Source: Anaeromyces robustus (taxonomy: Eukaryota > Neocallimastigomycota > Neocallimastigomycetes > Neocallimastigales > Neocallimastigaceae). From it: 27,500 nt of DNA. Shown here in pieces: positions 1-9,577 of the stretch (position 1 is its first letter; every line of letters starts with the position of its first letter). The notes under the pieces are model-generated. The model made no database searches. It had not been told where the DNA came from and saw only the letters and a program-made list of their open reading frames with translations. Both the position numbers and the translations under genes were made by a program. Location: positions 1 to 27,500 of the forward strand of contig MCFG01000338.1 of assembly GCA_002104895.1 (NCBI GenBank). Reading direction: 5' to 3'.

Positions 1-37
1 TATAAACTTTTATGAAAGATTAGTATATAAAAAATTA

Positions 38-123
38 CGATTTAGATAAAACATAAAGCGAAATAATATAGAAATAAAGCAAATATTAATGTAAAACCAA
101 CATTAATTTATTAATCTAAATCG
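38..123. repeat. Nested inverted repeat
   Basis: A perfect 10-bp outer arm (38-47, CGATTTAGAT) matches the reverse complement at 114-123. Inside it, an 8-bp arm at 85-92 (ATTAATGT) pairs with 100-107 across a 7-base loop. Two nested stems that include C and G bases are less expected by chance here than pure A/T palindromes. The function is unknown; it could be a relic of a small palindromic element or simply chance. Confidence 0.4.
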
Positions 124-257
124 ATTTATCACATGATTATTTTTATAAATTTTTTACTATTAATTTTTGTTTGTTACACTGTTTCTTTTATTAATTATAG
201 ATATTAAACATTGTATTATTGTTTTAATTTTCTTAATTATAATAAAACCAAATACAA

Positions 258-363
258 GAAAGCAGTTTTTTTTATACAATGTTTAATATTAGAAATCAAT
301 AGTAAATACTGAAAGCAGTTTTTTTTATACAATGTTTAATATTAGAAATCAATAGTAAATATT
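258..363. repeat. Two-copy 53-bp tandem repeat
   Basis: A unit starting GAAAGCAG and ending in AGTAAATACT occupies 258-310. It is followed at once by a second copy at 311-363 that differs only near its last bases (ATACT against ATATT). The near-identity points to a recent duplication. No gene overlaps it. Confidence 0.9.
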
Positions 364-2752
364 AGGAATATAAAAATAATAAAATTAGTAACAAAGGTGT
401 AAGAAATATATATTAAATCCTATATAATTTAATGTATTACATAAAAAAATAATATGTATATAAAATATTAAAATATTTGAAAAAAAGTTCAATAATTCTA
501 ATATACCAATATATTGCTACACATTTATTTTATATATTATGATATAAAATAAATATATTTATGTGTTTAATGGTGAATTTAATTAAAGTTTTATATATTT
601 TAAGATATTTATATATTTTTTTAAATAGTTTCTATTAAATAATTTATATATTATTTTACAAATTTAAATAAACATTTAGCATCTTTGTTAACTAAGTATA
701 TAAACAGATAAATAATTTTTAAGTAAAAATATCTGTTATAATTATTTTAATAATGTATTTTAATAATAATTAGAAAGAATTAGTCATAATTAAATAAATT
801 ATAAAATACAAATGAATAAAAATAATTATTTAGATAAATATATATTTTTAATCAATGAATAATTCAATAAATTTCTTATATTAATTATTACGTAGTATTA
901 TATAAGGATGTAATAATTAACATTTATTTAATCCTTTATAATAATTTTTAATCCTTTTTTTTTTTTAAGATATCAGAAATATATATAGATAGTGTTACAT
1001 AAAAATTTAATGAATAAAGTTAGCAAATAGCATAATATATTCTAATACAATACAATATATTATAATATTTATTTTGTATATAAAATGAATGTTGTACAGT
1101 CTTTCTTTTTAAACAAATTCTATATTAAAATTACTCAAAGCCTATTAAAAATAATATATTATACAATATATTAGAATATAAACAATTTAATAGGTCATTG
1201 AATTATTAAGCTTAACATATTTAATATTAAGAAAAAATTCAATATAAACATAATATATTAATAATATTTAGCCTTCTATACAATTTATAATTGTATATTA
1301 ATATGTGTTTTATTATAACTGTAAAAATTTTTATAATATAAAAATTTAATAAATATTAGTCAAAAATTAATAATTTATATTAATTTTTTTTTAAAATATA
1401 TTATAATACATTGTATTGAATAATGATTATATATTAATTTTTTTAACATTTTTTTATATTTATATCATACTTTAATTTATTTTTTAATTGAATTATATAT
1501 AAGATTAATGTATTAAAGTATACTGAATATATTTTCAAAAAAAAAAAAAAAAAATAATAATAAATAATAAATAAATAATAAATATATATATAACTATTAA
1601 TTTAAATAATAATAAAAATTTTATAATTATTAATATTTTTTTTTTTTTACTATAATATCTTGAATATTATAAGTATTTTTATTTTTATTTTTATTCTTAT
1701 TCTTATTTTTTCAACTTTTTATATATTATATTTCTTTTTGTAAAATCATTTATATAAAATTTTAAAAAAATATTATTTTAATATTTATTAATCAATATAA
1801 TTTAAAAAATATCAGATAACAAATAATTGAATATATATAATAATTAAGGAAACTATATAGTTTGAATATTTTTTTTAAAATTAATTCTAATTTTTTATTT
1901 TACAAAAAAAAAAAAAATATTAACAAAATAATAACACCAATAATAAAAAAAAATAAAGCAAATTATTACTTTATAATTATAATCATATCACAACAAATCT
2001 AAATTATTTTTTTATTTTTATAATGAAAAACAAAAAATAAGTAACAATTTAAATAAATAATAATTTATAGAGAAGCTCGTAAATAAGATTTTTTAAAAAT
2101 TAAATATAATATTTAATACTTTTCTTATTTATTGAGCCTATATATTTAAAATAACAATTTCATAAATATATATTTTTTATTATTTAAATCAATTTAATTT
2201 ATATAGGTAAAAATATTTTATGTATTAATTATTAATATTAATTATAGATATAAATTATAAATCTAATGTTTTTTATATATAAATTATATAATTTGAATTT
2301 TATAATAATAAATTAGATAAATTAAACAATTTTGATTATTTTTAATTTAAACAATATATAAAATAAAGTATAAAAAAGAAACAAAAGCAAAAACAAATCA
2401 ATAAAATATATTTAAATAGAAATATGAAAATTTACATTCAATATCGAAATATAACGAATATAAGCAATAAATATAACATATAACATTAATTTTCACATAT
2501 ACCTTTTTTTTATAATTTTCATTTGGATTATAATATTTTATTTATTTATTCATAAAATATCCTTTTATTAAACTTTTGGTAAATAATATATTAAAAAATA
2601 TAATATTTATATAATGTATTATTATATAATATAATATTGTTATAATAAAAGTATAATTTTAATTTAAAAATTATGTTAATATTACAAATATATTAATATT
2701 ATTTTATAACTAATATAATTGATATTAATTTTTAAATTAAAGAAATTGAATA

Positions 2753-5700
2753 ATGCCAACGAAAAAAGCAGATGCTCTGCGGGAATTGAGCAAACCAAAA
2801 CTTATTTCGAATAATCCAACAAATAAGAATAAAAATTTAAATAATTCAGTAAATGTTAAAAAGACAACTATGAATAATTCAAATGTTGGAAAATCTACTA
2901 CAAAAAAACCAGTTGTTCTTTCATCAGCGAATCCAAATAAAGGAAGACCAAGAACTACTTCTCTTGGTAGTCATAATATTCAAAATAAATCAAAATCAAA
3001 AAATTCTAGTACATCTGGTATTAATACTTCTAAAGCAACCACAACGAATACATTAAATAAAACTACTTCAAATTCAAAATTAACAATCAAACCAAAAACT
3101 TCTGCTAATATATCATTATCTTCAAAATCATCTTTATCTCCTACAAATGTAAAATCTACTTCAACAACATTAAAAACAAAAACATCTAGTACATTAAAAA
3201 CAAAAGCGTCAAGCACGTTAAAATCAAAAACATCAACTACATTAAAGCCAAAAGAATCAAAAGAACCAACTACCATAAAATCAAAAACTTCCAGTACCTT
3301 AAAATCAAAATCTTCTACTACTTTAAAACCAAAAACTAATCTTTCATCAACTTCTAGTCGATTAAGTTCGATATCCTCAGTAGGTACAACTAAAAAAGTA
3401 AAACCATCAACAACTACTAATCCTTCAAAAGTAAAATTAACAGTTTCTTCAGTAGGTACACCATCAAAAACTAAATCCACTATAGAAAATTCATCTACAT
3501 CAAATACTTTAAAACCGAAGACAACATTAACCTCAAAATCTACTAATTCAACAAATTTAAAATTAAAGCCTCCAACGACATCATCAAAATTAATGGTTCC
3601 AAATTCTTCTCCTTCTCTTAAGAAACCTTCAAAACCAAAATCAAATTTATCTACAATATCCAATTCTTCATCAATTTCTAATATTAAAGCTAACTCAACA
3701 ATTACATCAAGATTAACTACATCACCTACACCTTATTCATCACAAAATTCAACAACTTCATCTTCAACATCATCTGTTATCCTTGTACGTAAAAAGAAGC
3801 CTTCACCTTATGCAAATGTTAAAGCTAAGGTTAATTCATTACCTTCTTCAAGAGCTTCTTCTTCTTCCTCTACCTCCACTATAAGAGCTAAAAATTCAAT
3901 ATCTGATACTAAGGATACTTCTTTATTAAAAAAATCTTCTACATCTTTAATAAATAAGACATCTCCTTCAAAATCAACCATATCATCAACTGCTAATAAG
4001 TCAAAAATTTTGGAAACATCGGTCAAAGATATTAATGATGTAAAGAAAGAAGAAGAACCTAACCTATCCAAAGATAATAATAGTCAATTGGTTACTTCTT
4101 TATCTAAAACATTACAAGATAAAAAAGCAAGTATTAAATTAAATGATATTACTCCTATCGAAACTCCTGTGTCTACTTCCCCTATTGTTGCTCCATGTAT
4201 TACCATTAATGATACCGATAAAATTGATGATTCTTCTTCTATACCTCCAACACCAATAACTACACCAAAACAAAATGCTACTGTAACTCGTAGTAATTCT
4301 AGTTCTACTAATAATGAAATTTTAGATGAATATATTAAAAATATTAAATATGATCCAGCAACAGTAAAACGTTTAGATCCAAATGCATTAACCTTTCCAG
4401 ATAATGAAGAGAATGTTGATAAAGAGAGACCCCTGTCATTTATTGCAGATACCAAACATTATGATGATATATCTGTAAGTACAGATGACTTTTTAGATTG
4501 TGAATCAAATTTTTCGGATGCAAAATCATCTTTAATAAGCCCAAAATTGAATGTCGTTAAGTTATCCAAAGTTTCCTCGATATCTAATTTATCTACCATT
4601 TCTTCTTTATCATCAATAACCCATAAATCTTCTAATAATTCATTTACATCTAGTGTATCAATAAGTACTTTAAAATCCATCTTTGATAATGCTGTTACCA
4701 ATCCACCTACAAGACCAATTCAAGTACCATCGTCTACACCGAAGGTTAAAAAATTAAATCCACAAACATTACAACTCTTTGAAAAACAAACATCCACTGA
4801 AGAACCTAAAACCACTGGTAAAATTAATAATAAAAGCGCTGGAAGCTTATCCACTCTCAAAAATAAAAATGGATTGGTAAAAAATACGACGACCTTCCAG
4901 AAAAATACTTCATTAGGTGTATCTAGAACTTCTGGTGGTCTCACATCAACATTTGGTTCACCAACATTAAAACAAACTCCACTTATGAAGGCAGTTAAAT
5001 CAAGAGTAGATTCCAACTTTGGATCAATATCAAAAATTTCTTCGACCTCTTCTGCAAAATCATTAACTAAACCTACTTTAAGTAAAGTATCTTCCTCTTC
5101 ATCTGTTAGTTCATTAAATAAACCAACTTTATCCAAAGTATCCTCATCTTCTTCTATTAGTTCATTAAATAAACCTACAATATCCAAAGTATCCAGTACT
5201 TCATCAGTAAGTTCCTTAAATAAACCTACTGTATCTAAAGTAGCCAGTACTTCATCAGTAAGTTCCTTAAATAAACCTACACTATCCAAAGTTTCTACAC
5301 GATCAAAAACACCATCTTCCATACCATCTCCTAGAATTTCAATAACTAAAGCATCATCTTCTGTAAATTCAATTACAAGAACTAAAACCCCATCTTCTAC
5401 AAGTTCAACTACAAGAACTAAAACACCTACTCTTTTAAAAACATCTTCTACTACAGGTTCATTATCTAAAACAACTTCATCTCTTTCATCAAGAACTAAA
5501 ACCCCAACTCTTTCAAAATCACCTTCTACTACAGGTTCATTATCTAAATCATCTTCATCTATTAGTTCTTTATCAAAGAATACATTAGCCAAAAATAAAA
5601 TAACATCTATTAATACTAATACTAATACTACTGTTTCTAAACAACCTATTCATTTATCACCTTCTATACCCAGAAGAAACACTAGAATTACCTCCTTGCA

Positions 5701-8700
5701 ACCAAATACAACCACGACAACAACAAAAAAGGTTGGGGTTAATACTCAAACAATTATACCAAAACCACCAGCCTCTAATGCTGAAGATCTAATGGATGAT
5801 GATTATGATGATGATGATGAATTTAAAGATTCTGTTGATGGAACCTTCTTATTAGATCATCAAGAATATTCTGCTGAACCAGAATCTTATGAAATTAATA
5901 AAAATGAAGATAGTAAGGCTATTCCAAGTTATGTTGTTAAGAAACATACATTGGATCAAAGTCAAATTTGTGAAATTAGTGAAGATTCTTTCATTCTTAA
6001 TCAATATGTTGAAGATCATCATTACTATCAAACAAAACATTCTTATCATCAAGAATTAATTGGTGATATTATTCATGCCGAAGATATAATTGACCAAGTA
6101 AAACAAGAAGAAATGAAGAAAGAAGCTTTATCTTTAGAAAAAATTAATAAAGTAGAGGCTACTGATCCAAAGGAATCAGTAACTGAAAATGAAGAATTAA
6201 ATAAAACAGAACCAATTAATATAGAGATTGAAAATGAAGAAATAGCTGAAAATGATGATGAAGATGGTATGAGTTTAAGTTCTATTAGTGTTAAAAAATT
6301 AATAAAGAAGAATATATCAAATATTATGAAACCTAAAAACTTTACTTCATTAATCAAGAAAAAATCGAGTATGGAAATGAATGAAAGTTTTGAATCAAAT
6401 AGTAATAATTCATTTAGTGATAATAATAGTGACGTTTCAGTTACTTCAGATAGTAAAAGAGATTCAAAAGGTTCCACATCATATGTATTTTCTATGTTTA
6501 TGCAATCTTTAAATGGTGCTAATAATTTAATAAAGAAAAAGAGAAATAGTGGAAACTTTGATGATATGAAAATTACCATTTCTGGTCCTTATCAAGATGA
6601 TGACGTAAAGTCCTCTGTTAAAATAGATGATACAAAATCTGAAGCTGAATCCGTTGTAAGTTCATTAGCTCCTAATACTAGTAAAACTGTTATTGTACCA
6701 TTGAATACCACTCTTGAAATTCCAAAGAGGGTTTCATCAGCTGTTCCATTTAGCGATGATGAATCTGTTGATTCTTCTACTGTTAATACTTCTCTTAAAC
6801 AAAATACTATTAAAAATAATAATAGTCCAATGAAACTTGATATATCATCCAATATTCAATCTACCCCATTAAAATTAATTAATAAATCTGTTGAAAAGAA
6901 TAAAGATAAACGCATTTCTGCTGATAGTGCTATTTATTTAGGTGATAGTATTACTTATGAAAATATTAAAGAAGTTATTAATGAAGAATGGAATGAAACA
7001 ATTAATAAACAAAAGTTTGGTGTAAGTAATATTTTGGAAGAAAGTGAAGGTGAAAATAATACTAATATACTATCTCCTTCTACTTCTATTAGTTCCTCTA
7101 AAACTTGTATACAAAATAATCAAATTTTAATGAATTTATCTGTTAGTCATGAATCTTTAGCTTCTACTACCATAATTGAAGAAAATAGTGACCTTTTAGA
7201 AGCAAAAGAAGCTATTCAAAAACATTTAAAAAAGATTAATAATATTATTTGTGAAATTGCATCTACTGAAAAAACCTATGTTAATGAATTAAGTAAACTT
7301 ATAGAAATTTATTATTATCCAATGGAACAAAACCAAGTATTAAATAATAATGAAATGAATTATCTTTATTCCAATATTGTAAATATTTATCAATTCCATA
7401 GTGAAATCTTTTATCCAAAACTTGATTTAGTTCAAAAGGAACATGAAAAGAATATTAAATTAATTAATGAAATGGATGCTTTAAAATCTGACTCATCAAT
7501 AAAATTAATTAATGAATCAATATCTATTGAAGCATTCTTTAAAATTGTTATATGGCCATTCCAATTTCTTTATAAACCTTATTATGTTAATTTTAAGAAA
7601 GCTTCTGATTTTGTTTCTATTCTTAATAATAATCAAAAACAAAAGTATAGTAGTGATGATGTTTTAATTCAAGCGGAAGAACTTGGTTTCGCTAATAATT
7701 GTCCAATATTTGAACGTGAAAATAAAAAGAAATTTAAAAAATTAAAATCTTTTTTAAAATCATGTACTGAACGAATGGATCATCACCAAGTAGATATTTT
7801 AGGATATTTAATTTTACCAATTCAAAGATTACCACGTTACTTATTATTATTAGAAAGTTTAGCTAAAAGTACTAAATTATTGGAAGAAGCAACTTCAAAA
7901 TTAATTCCAAAAACTGTAGTAAATGAACCTATTTTAGATAAAGTTAATTTAAACAATAATGAAAATACAGATGAAAAGAAAGAAAAAGAAGATGATAATA
8001 GCAATAATAACAACAACAACAACAACAATAACAATAATAATAGTAATAACACTAAAGTTAGTACTAATCCTAAAGTTAAAGCTGCTTCTAACGCTAATAA
8101 CAACAAGAATAATAATAATAATAATAAAAGGAATGATGGAAATAATAATGGAAATAGTAAACAAACAAATAATAAGAATATTAATACTGAATTAAAGAAA
8201 ACTAATAATAATAAATCAAGAATTCCAAGTTCTACTATTTCTAAAAAAGAAAATAAAAATATTAGTAAATTAAAAGAAAATTTAAATAAATCCAGTAATG
8301 CTAAAACAAATAATATAGAAGCTAGAAAAGTAGCTGACAGAACAGACAGAGCAAAGAAAGCACCAATTAATGTAAAATCAATGATTGCCCAAATTGAAAG
8401 TACAAATAATAATAGTATAAATAATAAAACAATGAATAAATCAGGTAACTCACGTTTAAATAATAATAGAACTAATGTAAAAGGAGGAAAGAATTCTACT
8501 GTTACTTCAAGGGTTAATAGTAATCTTCCAAAATCTAAAACAATACATTCCAATTTAAATGTTAATTCTGTAAAAGGTAACAATAATAACAATAAGAGTA
8601 TGAGTTCACCAACAAGATCTAATGCTGTTAAAGTTAATAATACTATCAATAGAAATAAGACTAAAACTACTACTAATTCCAATCTTGGTAAAGGTCTAAA

Positions 8701-9307
8701 TAATAAGGAAAATATTAATCGTCCAAGAGCAAATTCTACAGTCAATAGAAATAATACTAAAATGTCAAAGAATAAAACAATACCATCTAATAATGCAAAT
8801 GCCAATACAAATAAGTTTAAGAAACCAACTGAATTAAATTCATCTAAGACAATTAACAATAACAATAATGAAAACAAGAATGTCAATAGTAATAATAACA
8901 ATAATGAAAACAAGAATGTCAATAGTAATAATAACAATAATGAAAACAAGAATGTCAATAGTAATAATAACAATAATGAAAACAAGAATGTCAATAGTAA
9001 TAATAACAATAATGAAAACAAGAACGTCATTAATAATAATATCAATAGTAAAGACAACAAGAACCGTAATGATAATAACAACAACAATAATAATAATGAT
9101 CATAATAATAATAATAATAATAAAAACACTAATAATGAAGAAGTTAAAAAAGCTAATACTTATCCAAAGACTAAAGAAAATAAATTAACAATTTATACTG
9201 AATTAAATGATTCTAATAATTCTATTAATAAAGCATATACCATTGCTATGGCTGCAGAAGATATAAAAAATATTATAGAATTATGTAATAAAGCTATATC
9301 TTCATAA
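2753..9307 (+). CDS. Very long Ser/Thr- and Asn-rich protein with a split RhoGEF (DH) domain
   Basis: A single 2184-residue frame with no introns. Residues 1 to about 1480 are low-complexity, rich in Ser, Thr, Lys, Pro and Asn, mostly basic, with an acidic patch near 1012-1025. A Dbl-homology domain, the catalytic part of guanine nucleotide exchange factors for Rho-family GTPases, starts near residue 1487. Its signatures are a first helix with ICEIASTEKTYVNEL and the conserved block LPIQRLPRYLLLLESL near 1688-1703. About 445 residues of Asn/Lys-rich sequence follow. The last 27 residues (INKAYTIAMAAEDIKNIIEL and on to the stop) look like the missing final DH helix. No PH domain follows, although most Dbl proteins have one. 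I infer a cytosolic or cortical activator of a Rho or Cdc42-type GTPase in polarity or cytoskeleton control. The ATG is the first in the frame after an AT-only leader. The DH call is good; target GTPase and activity are unknown. Confidence 0.8.
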   Translation: MPTKKADALRELSKPKLISNNPTNKNKNLNNSVNVKKTTMNNSNVGKSTTKKPVVLSSANPNKGRPRTTSLGSHNIQNKSKSKNSSTSGINTSKATTTNTLNKTTSNSKLTIKPKTSANISLSSKSSLSPTNVKSTSTTLKTKTSSTLKTKASSTLKSKTSTTLKPKESKEPTTIKSKTSSTLKSKSSTTLKPKTNLSSTSSRLSSISSVGTTKKVKPSTTTNPSKVKLTVSSVGTPSKTKSTIENSSTSNTLKPKTTLTSKSTNSTNLKLKPPTTSSKLMVPNSSPSLKKPSKPKSNLSTISNSSSISNIKANSTITSRLTTSPTPYSSQNSTTSSSTSSVILVRKKKPSPYANVKAKVNSLPSSRASSSSSTSTIRAKNSISDTKDTSLLKKSSTSLINKTSPSKSTISSTANKSKILETSVKDINDVKKEEEPNLSKDNNSQLVTSLSKTLQDKKASIKLNDITPIETPVSTSPIVAPCITINDTDKIDDSSSIPPTPITTPKQNATVTRSNSSSTNNEILDEYIKNIKYDPATVKRLDPNALTFPDNEENVDKERPLSFIADTKHYDDISVSTDDFLDCESNFSDAKSSLISPKLNVVKLSKVSSISNLSTISSLSSITHKSSNNSFTSSVSISTLKSIFDNAVTNPPTRPIQVPSSTPKVKKLNPQTLQLFEKQTSTEEPKTTGKINNKSAGSLSTLKNKNGLVKNTTTFQKNTSLGVSRTSGGLTSTFGSPTLKQTPLMKAVKSRVDSNFGSISKISSTSSAKSLTKPTLSKVSSSSSVSSLNKPTLSKVSSSSSISSLNKPTISKVSSTSSVSSLNKPTVSKVASTSSVSSLNKPTLSKVSTRSKTPSSIPSPRISITKASSSVNSITRTKTPSSTSSTTRTKTPTLLKTSSTTGSLSKTTSSLSSRTKTPTLSKSPSTTGSLSKSSSSISSLSKNTLAKNKITSINTNTNTTVSKQPIHLSPSIPRRNTRITSLQPNTTTTTTKKVGVNTQTIIPKPPASNAEDLMDDDYDDDDEFKDSVDGTFLLDHQEYSAEPESYEINKNEDSKAIPSYVVKKHTLDQSQICEISEDSFILNQYVEDHHYYQTKHSYHQELIGDIIHAEDIIDQVKQEEMKKEALSLEKINKVEATDPKESVTENEELNKTEPINIEIENEEIAENDDEDGMSLSSISVKKLIKKNISNIMKPKNFTSLIKKKSSMEMNESFESNSNNSFSDNNSDVSVTSDSKRDSKGSTSYVFSMFMQSLNGANNLIKKKRNSGNFDDMKITISGPYQDDDVKSSVKIDDTKSEAESVVSSLAPNTSKTVIVPLNTTLEIPKRVSSAVPFSDDESVDSSTVNTSLKQNTIKNNNSPMKLDISSNIQSTPLKLINKSVEKNKDKRISADSAIYLGDSITYENIKEVINEEWNETINKQKFGVSNILEESEGENNTNILSPSTSISSSKTCIQNNQILMNLSVSHESLASTTIIEENSDLLEAKEAIQKHLKKINNIICEIASTEKTYVNELSKLIEIYYYPMEQNQVLNNNEMNYLYSNIVNIYQFHSEIFYPKLDLVQKEHEKNIKLINEMDALKSDSSIKLINESISIEAFFKIVIWPFQFLYKPYYVNFKKASDFVSILNNNQKQKYSSDDVLIQAEELGFANNCPIFERENKKKFKKLKSFLKSCTERMDHHQVDILGYLILPIQRLPRYLLLLESLAKSTKLLEEATSKLIPKTVVNEPILDKVNLNNNENTDEKKEKEDDNSNNNNNNNNNNNNNSNNTKVSTNPKVKAASNANNNKNNNNNNKRNDGNNNGNSKQTNNKNINTELKKTNNNKSRIPSSTISKKENKNISKLKENLNKSSNAKTNNIEARKVADRTDRAKKAPINVKSMIAQIESTNNNSINNKTMNKSGNSRLNNNRTNVKGGKNSTVTSRVNSNLPKSKTIHSNLNVNSVKGNNNNNKSMSSPTRSNAVKVNNTINRNKTKTTTNSNLGKGLNNKENINRPRANSTVNRNNTKMSKNKTIPSNNANANTNKFKKPTELNSSKTINNNNNENKNVNSNNNNNENKNVNSNNNNNENKNVNSNNNNNENKNVNSNNNNNENKNVINNNINSKDNKNRNDNNNNNNNNDHNNNNNNKNTNNEEVKKANTYPKTKENKLTIYTELNDSNNSINKAYTIAMAAEDIKNIIELCNKAISS
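5060..5314 (+). repeat. Five 17-residue (51-bp) repeats in the RhoGEF-family protein
   Basis: Residues 770-854 consist of five consecutive 17-residue units of the form SLNKPTLSKVSSSSSVS, with small changes between units (TLS/TIS/TVS; SSSSS/SSTSS). The DNA unit is 51 bp. Just downstream (5416-5571) a 26-residue unit beginning RTKTPTL occurs twice. Both are Ser/Thr-rich and basic, and the repeated TP steps could be proline-directed phosphorylation sites (inference). Confidence 0.9.
7984..9160 (+). other. Asn-rich insertion inside the DH domain
   Basis: Roughly residues 1745-2136 are dominated by Asn with Lys, Ser and Thr, encoded by mixed AAT and AAC codons and including an uninterrupted run of 14 Asn near the start. 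The stretch sits between the RLPRYLLLL helix and the terminal DH helix. Its exact ends are approximate. Asn-rich tracts of this kind are typical of AT-rich genomes; position within a folded domain is what makes this one notable. Confidence 0.75.
8870..9035 (+). repeat. 36-bp minisatellite encoding ENKNVNSNNNNN
   Basis: Units start at 8870, 8906, 8942 and 8978, followed by a partial, diverged copy at 9014. The four full copies are identical in DNA, so silent positions have not drifted and the array has expanded or been homogenised recently. Each unit adds 12 residues to the Asn-rich insertion and keeps the frame. Confidence 0.92.
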
Positions 9308-9543
9308 AAAGCTAAATTTAAATTTATATATATAGATAAATATTTATTAAACAAACATCACAATATTACAATAACAAAACAAAACAAAAAAAAAAAAAAT
9401 TAAAAAAGATTATATATATGTATTCTTTTTTTTTTTTTTTTTTTTTTTTTATCTTTATATCCATAACAATAGATAATTTTTAATTAGCAATATTTAATTA
9501 ATTTAATTTTTTAATATAATATATTTTAATATAATTAGATGGG

Positions 9544-9577
<34 letters not shown>

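Larger units (their letters stand above)
1..2752. other. AT-rich spacer left of the RhoGEF gene
   Basis: No reading frame, tRNA or recognisable domain is visible in this 2.75-kb stretch. It is almost entirely A and T, with runs of A or T of 10-18 bases (for example near 1538-1553, 1639-1648 and 1904-1917). It holds a nested inverted repeat near the left edge and one two-copy 53-bp tandem repeat, both listed separately. The part just before 2753 must contain the promoter and 5' leader of the RhoGEF gene. TATA-like strings are so frequent in this composition that none can be called. Confidence 0.8.

Noticed and set aside
7837-9087. A 416-codon minus-strand frame rich in Leu
   Set aside because: It is the antisense shadow of the Asn-rich coding region: AAT/AAC codons read as Leu, Val or Ile on the other strand. 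The same applies to other minus-strand frames between 2980 and 6852.
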